Shown: positions 59,697-64,000 of the stretch, piece by piece
How positions within the stretch are numbered: position 1 is the first letter of the stretch
Layout: each line of letters starts with the position of its first letter
DNA from: Ceratobasidium sp. AG-K
Lineage: Eukaryota; Basidiomycota; Agaricomycetes; Cantharellales; Ceratobasidiaceae
DNA length: 64,000 nucleotides
Reading direction: 5' to 3'
Assembly: GCA_037039685.1 (NCBI GenBank)
Contig: JAWNGF010000001.1
Coordinates: 5,704,001 to 5,768,000, forward strand
Position numbers and translations under genes: made by a program
Notes under the pieces: generated by a model
The model's input: only the letters and a program-made list of their open reading frames with translations
What the model was told of the DNA's origin: nothing
Database searches by the model: none

Positions 59697-60679
59697 ATGA
59701 GTTCTAACACAAACCGCCGCGGTCGTCAACCATATTCTGTAAGCAAATGCATCCTACTTCCCCGTATCGATGCTTATACTACCTAATAGCGCCCGCCTCC
59801 ACCAAACGACGCCGATGGTCAGTGGGTGCATGACATGGCACCTGGGTCTGGAGGCTCCACCGAAGAGCGAAAGCCTCGTCCTAGCACAGGAGGTAACGAA
59901 CCCGCCCGTTTGATTGTCTCCAATCTACACTACGAAGTGACACAGAAGGATCTGTCGGTACGTGCCACTAGTGAATGCGGGTACTCAACAGTTAGCTCAC
60001 GCCGCACTGGCTAGTCAATTTTTGGGACTATCGGGACGCTCTTACGCGAACCGACCATCAGGGTATGCATAACTACCCTAGCAGTCGAGCACAAAACCCA
60101 TCATAACACACTCGCCGGCCCTCTCGTCAAAATAGTACGATCGTAGCGGTCGCTCAACAGGTGTTGCAACTGTCGTCTTCACTCATGCTCGAGACGCCAA
60201 GCTTGCGCAGAAGCAGCTGGATGGAGTCCTGGCGAAGGGTAATATTAATTTTCTTGGCCTCGTCACTGGTCTAAGTTGTTCTGGCAGGCGAGGCAATGAG
60301 CATCAAACTCGATTCGGCACCACCAAGTTCAAAAGGACAGGCTTCGGGCGGGCGGGCTTCGACCAATACTCTGCTTAGTCGGATGGACAAGAAGCCACTG
60401 GCCGATCGGATGTCTGAAGGGGATGCCCCCAAGAAGTGCGTAACTTTGCTCGCGCACCTTAGTATAAACTTATCCTATCCCAGGGGAGCGAATGACAAGC
60501 CAGGCCCCGCAAGGAACCCACGAGGTAAAGGCAAGCAGGGCCCAGGTGGAGGTAAAGGTGGTCGGGTCAAATCTGCTCCTAAAACTGCAGAGGATTTGGA
60601 CAAGGAATTGGAAGCATTCATGGGCGATGGTGATGCCAAGGGTGAAAAGGATAAGGAGGAGGATGTTGCAATGGCTTGA
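59697..60679 (+). CDS. YRA1: mRNA export adaptor Yra1/ALYREF
   Basis: The ATG at 59697 gives MSSNTNRRGRQPYS, then RPPPNDADGQWVHDMAPGSG. The RRM carries RNP2 (ARLIVSNLHYEVTQKDLS) and RNP1-like (YDRSGRSTGVATVVFTHARDA) segments, with the linker exon QLFGTIGTLLREPTI in between. A Gly/Lys/Arg-rich C-terminal region follows (RNPRGKGKQGPGGGKGGRVK) with the end DLDKELEAFMGDGDAKGEKD, the UAP56-binding end of the REF family. It links mRNA to the TREX complex and Mex67. The N-terminal RGG/UAP56 peptide seems reduced compared with animal ALY. Stop at 60679. Confidence 0.9.
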
Positions 60680-60775
60680 CGTCTCGGTCTGTTTACTTCA
60701 AGTTTTTAATGAGATTGTGGTTCTGGCTTCTCAAGGCAAGGAAGTGAATTGACAAAGTAAGGCAAACTAATGCAG

Positions 60776-61560
60776 CTATGATGACTCCGCGAGCTTGGCG
60801 ACAAAACCGCTCAACCACTCTCCGAATGCCACTTCGTCCATCCTCCCCTCTTCATCGAACCAAGTGGTGAATGCCGCCTCGGTGGATTGCTTCGACTTGC
60901 GGATGAGTGATTTGCCGTTGTTAGCGGTATGGACGTAGTTCGCAGTTAAAGAATATCGGGGCCCAACGGCGTGGTTTGCCTTTTCTGCTGGGAGAGTCTT
61001 CGAGCCGATGACAAGTCTTTCTGTCTCAATCTTTGTCCCGCTTGTCGGTCAAAAGTGTCTCAAATTCAAAGTAACCAACTCACCCTTTTGTTGACCGTTT
61101 TCCTCTTTCCAACAAAAACCGTGTCCCGTTCGATGAAATATGAATATAATGTTTGAGCACCTGTCAAAAGCATGTACCTGACGAAAGGCCTTGTATAAGC
61201 AAGTAGAGCAGGACCAAACGACTTGCTTACAAAATGACACCAAGCCAAACCATGGGCTTTGACTCTTCAAAATCCTTCTTCCATGAGTACAATCCTGTCG
61301 CGGCAGCAATAGCAACGCTGGCATAGCCGAGACCAAGGCGCACGTCCGTGTGAGTATGTAGTGCTTTGAACTGATCGGGTCTGGCAAGATGCTTTGGAAA
61401 GCATGATAATTACGGGCGCAATTCCAACGCAAACAAAAGTGGTGTCTCTTACCCTCCGTAATGCATCGTCACAAGCGAGTTTAAGCTCCGTCAGGCTAGA
61501 ATTGTTGACTTTGACCTCGTCGAGCTTGGGCGCGACAGCATCTTTCTTGGTGTCGGACAT
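60776..61560 (-). CDS. SPC2: signal peptidase complex subunit Spc2 (SPC25)
   Basis: The start at 61560 gives MSDTKKDAVAPKLDEVKVNN, followed by SSLTELKLACDDALRR. Exon 2 reads FKALHTHTDVRLGLGYASVA, then IAAATGLYSWKKDFEESKPM and VWLGVIL, the two membrane helices and the loop of SPC25. The rest carries ETL-like segments and ends FTTWFDEEGRMDEVAFGEWL, SGFVAKLAESS with stop at 60776. Spc2 is an accessory subunit of the signal peptidase complex near the Sec61 translocon. A divergent promoter is shared with the Snu23 gene. Confidence 0.9.
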
Positions 61561-61754
61561 TGTGTGAGGGAGTACGTTCCGAGGCCCAGGAGTGCTGTTA
61601 GCCCTCCCTTGTAGCTGACGAAAATAGGAGTCGATGCAACGTTGGCGTGTGCTGTTAATTTCCAACTTGACATCACGACGTGTCCTTATAGCCGCCTGGA
61701 AAGATGGCACGTGATCGTATTCAAGAACCTTGGATTCGACCGCCACAGTTTACA
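61561..61754. promoter_or_regulatory. short bidirectional promoter, SPC2 / SNU23
   Basis: These 194 bases separate the divergent start codons at 61560 and 61755. No TATA box is clear. Confidence 0.45.
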
Positions 61755-62578
61755 ATGTCCGAGAAAGTAGGGGCGTATGGGAATAAAGCGGTGCGCGTGT
61801 TTTTATCGATTATTTAAACTAAAAAGACTCATTTGAACTAGGCAGAGGCAGGATTCAGACGAAGATGGGACAAGGAAGAGTATGCCCAAAAGGCAAAGGA
61901 CAAGGATGAGGAGGAGAGAAAGCGCATGCAAGAAAACGACGAGCTGATGAAGAAGGGTAAGTACTACTTTGGACTACGAACCTTGAGTTTAACCTTGGTT
62001 GCAACAGGCAAGCGCCCTCGTAAGCACAAGGAAGATCTACCCAAACCGACTGAGCTTATGAAACAGCGCGAGTTTGACCTCGAGCTCGATAAAAACCTGA
62101 ATAAGACTATGATTGTTCAGAACGCAGGAGGGCGAGGACCGGGTCAGCCTGGGTTCTACTGTGATCTCTGCGAAAGGACTTTGAAGGACACTTCAAGCTA
62201 TCTTGACCACATTAACAGTCGACAACGTAAGCACTGGTCTTATATTTTATCACCATGCCAATCATTTAACCATTGAGTCTAGACCTTCGCAAGTTGGGTC
62301 AGACGACCCAAATCGCTCGGTCGACACTTGACCAGGTGAGAGCTCGCATTGCGTTGTTGCGCGAGAAAACCAAGGAGGCATCAACTGCCCGGAGCTACGA
62401 TTTCGAAAAGCGGCTTCAAGATGTTAGGGATGCGGAAGAACAAGCCCGTGCGGAGAAAAAGCGAAGAAAACAGGAGAGAAATAAGCCTCTTGTGGATGCG
62501 GACACGGGTAAAACCGAGGAGGACGAGTCGATGGCCACGATGATGGGTTTTGGTGGGTTTGGATCATCAAAGAAGTGA
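61755..62578 (+). CDS. SNU23: tri-snRNP zinc-finger protein Snu23/ZMAT2
   Basis: The ATG at 61755 gives MSEKVGAYGNKA, joined by splicing to EAGFRRRWDKEEYAQKAKDK. KRPRKHKEDLPKPTELMKQR and FDLELDKNLNKTMIVQNAGG lead to a U1-type zinc finger (FYCDLCERTLKDTSSYLDHI, NSRQH; C-x2-C, H-x5-H). The coiled tail (RLQDVRDAEEQARAEKKRRK) and the end ATMMGFGGFGSSKK match the ZMAT2/Snu23 family. It is part of the U4/U6.U5 tri-snRNP and helps the transition to the active spliceosome. Stop at 62578. Confidence 0.95.
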
Positions 62579-62661
62579 CCGTCGGCGAGCGGTTCGGACA
62601 TTTATACATTCTCACACGTTTGGATTAGGCTGTAATACTATTGTAATGTATTCTATCGTAA

Positions 62662-64000
62662 CTAATGCGTCAACCACCATGATCCAATTACGACGATAGC
62701 TACTGCTAGGGCCAAAGCGAGGCCGGGGAGTTGAAAAATACTACTGCTGCCGAAGAATAGGTGCAAGAACGCATCCACGGCGTTTCCCTGTAGTCCTCTA
62801 TCATTCCCCCGTGCACCGCGTTTCATAGCTCGTATCCACACTGCAGTATCTAGTCCGGCTCCGACCAACTTGACTTTGACAATATCAGCTAGCCAACGGG
62901 GCAGCGCAGGCAGATCCGAGACAGGAGGAAACTCTCCACGATCCAGGATTCTACGCGGAAGATCAGGATAGAGCACTGCAGGACGGCCTATACCTATGAG
63001 TTCGGCGTGGTTACGACTTAAACAATCGTGGATAACGCCAACTGTTCGCTAGGTGATTGTTCATGGTCAATCCCTAGCGCGAGTGACATATGAGATGAAC
63101 CTACTATTGATCCTGTTAGCATGATTTTTGGGCCGTTATGTCCGGTTTTAGATACACATTCAAGAGCTTTCCGGGAGAAAGATGAGAAAAAGGCTTGCCG
63201 AGGGCTAGCTCGCGCCATGAAGTCTTAGAGCAACTGAGCGAGGCAATCTCTCAAGTTTACGACGAGACGTACCTGGTGATTCATAGTCTCCTCCGCTGAA
63301 CATGAAATGACTTTAGCGAGCAAATTCTCACATCGCACGACAATTTACTTGCCTGATTTCTAAAAAGTCTACGTTTTCCCACTCAGCAATGGAGCGTACA
63401 TGCAATAGAGCACGCTCCTCATTCAGTTGATCTCCAGCATAGTCTCCGGCATTCAGTTTTACACCGATTATGAAGGTGCTTGGTGTTTGCGGCTTCGCCC
63501 GAATCTCCGAGACAATTCGGTGGAGTAACGCTAGCTCGTTTGGAGGACCGTACTCGTCTTGCCTGCGATTACTTTTGACGGACAGGAATTGTGACAGAAG
63601 GTCTGTCCCGAGAGTAAACATTGGTAATATGCGCACTGGATGAGAAGAAACCCACAACCATGAGAAGCATGTAGCTGGATGCCGTCAAAGCCAGCTTCAC
63701 AGGCAACGTTTGCACCAGAGACGAAAGCTGATACCACAGAGTCGATGCCCTCGGTATCTAGGGATCGAGGGGTCTGAAACAGCAGTGAAAAAACCAGGCG
63801 GGAGAGAATTCCTTCGCGAGGAGTCATAGGATTGGCGGAAGGTGCACAAGGTGGCGTCCATAGATTCCTCCCTCCCAGAAACCGGGGCGATTGTCTGCCG
63901 GTGTGACTTAGTTGCATAATTGCTGCGGGACCGATGCTAGGAGACGGTGATTTCATGCAATGTGCCAATTGCTCGAATTTTCTCATTTCAGATGCGTTAG
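62662..64000 (-). CDS. NADH:flavin oxidoreductase (OYE family), partial at right edge
   Basis: The start lies beyond the window. Visible pieces, on minus: KSPSPSIGPAAIMQLSHTGR with the OYE QLSHTGRQ motif; TEGIDSVVSAFVSGANVACE; AGFDGIQLHASHD spliced to LLSQFLSVKSNRRQDEYG; the catalytic-side HA(S)H motif is present. VGVKLNAGDY and SGGDYE-type segments follow, then IGRPAVLYPDLPRRILDRGE and a C-terminal membrane helix (LALALAVAIVVIGSWW) ending at 62662. The family reduces activated alkenes or similar substrates with FMN; the substrate here is unknown. The membrane tail suggests an anchored enzyme. Confidence 0.8.

Overview
This window is nuclear DNA of a filamentous basidiomycete (Agaricomycetes). 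Nearly every gene is broken by many 45-65 base GT-AG introns, protein families are eukaryotic and fungal, and a PriA-like cysteine-rich secreted protein, a basidiomycete-type F-box protein and a KRE9/KNH1-like GPI protein are present. A Ceratobasidiaceae/Rhizoctonia-like source is my guess from gene style only; it is not proven by the sequence. No tRNA, rRNA, CRISPR array or intact mobile element was seen.

Layout: 1-2274 has no convincing gene. 2275-5985 carries a PriA-like secreted protein and an F-box protein. 6108-11546 carries a Nup50/Nup2 nucleoporin (-), an Erv25/p24 cargo receptor (+) and an Opy2-like membrane anchor (+). 12061-15456 is a large UBA + RING/IBR-like + UBC protein. 15952-18569 holds a small GPI-type protein (-), Tim9 (-) and the Caf16 ABC ATPase (+). 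18741-24375 holds the Vip1/Asp1 inositol pyrophosphate kinase (-) and a D-lactate dehydrogenase-type 2-hydroxyacid dehydrogenase (-), divergent from a long IQGAP (24960-31761 +). 32104-34793 holds a UBC-variant protein of the AKTIP/FTS type (+), a possible small membrane protein (+) and the ESCRT-III protein Vps60 (-). 35706-41997 holds the GPI inositol deacylase Bst1/PGAP1, a KRE9/KNH1-like GPI protein and TFIIE-alpha, all +. 42717-46507 is Pwp2 (-) divergent from Sdh5/SDHAF2 (+). 46791-57142 is all minus: a DXD glycosyltransferase, the DEAD-box helicase Dhh1, an LRR protein and Atg11. 57980-62578 holds an F-box-like protein (+), Yra1/ALYREF (+), Spc2 (-) and Snu23/ZMAT2 (+). The right edge cuts an OYE-type NADH:flavin oxidoreductase (-).

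The genes are mostly conserved housekeeping functions (secretory pathway: Erv25, PGAP1, Spc2; mitochondrial: Tim9, Sdh5; RNA: Dhh1, Yra1, Snu23, Pwp2, TFIIE; trafficking and autophagy: Vps60, Atg11, AKTIP-like; signalling: Vip1, IQGAP, Opy2). They do not form an evident pathway cluster. Several neighbours are head-to-head with short shared promoters (122-217 bp).

The most notable observations are at gene-structure level: an 8-nt micro-exon and a GC-AG intron in the F-box gene, an 11-nt micro-exon inside the conserved phosphatase-like domain of Vip1, a second GC-AG intron in the IQGAP CH domain, exon-per-repeat FG units in the nucleoporin, 13 IQ-like repeats in the IQGAP, and a single-chain UBA/RING-like/UBC enzyme. 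Five genes carry in total about nine single-base reading-frame breaks, most near short homopolymers. These look more like assembly indels than true decay, but that is an inference.
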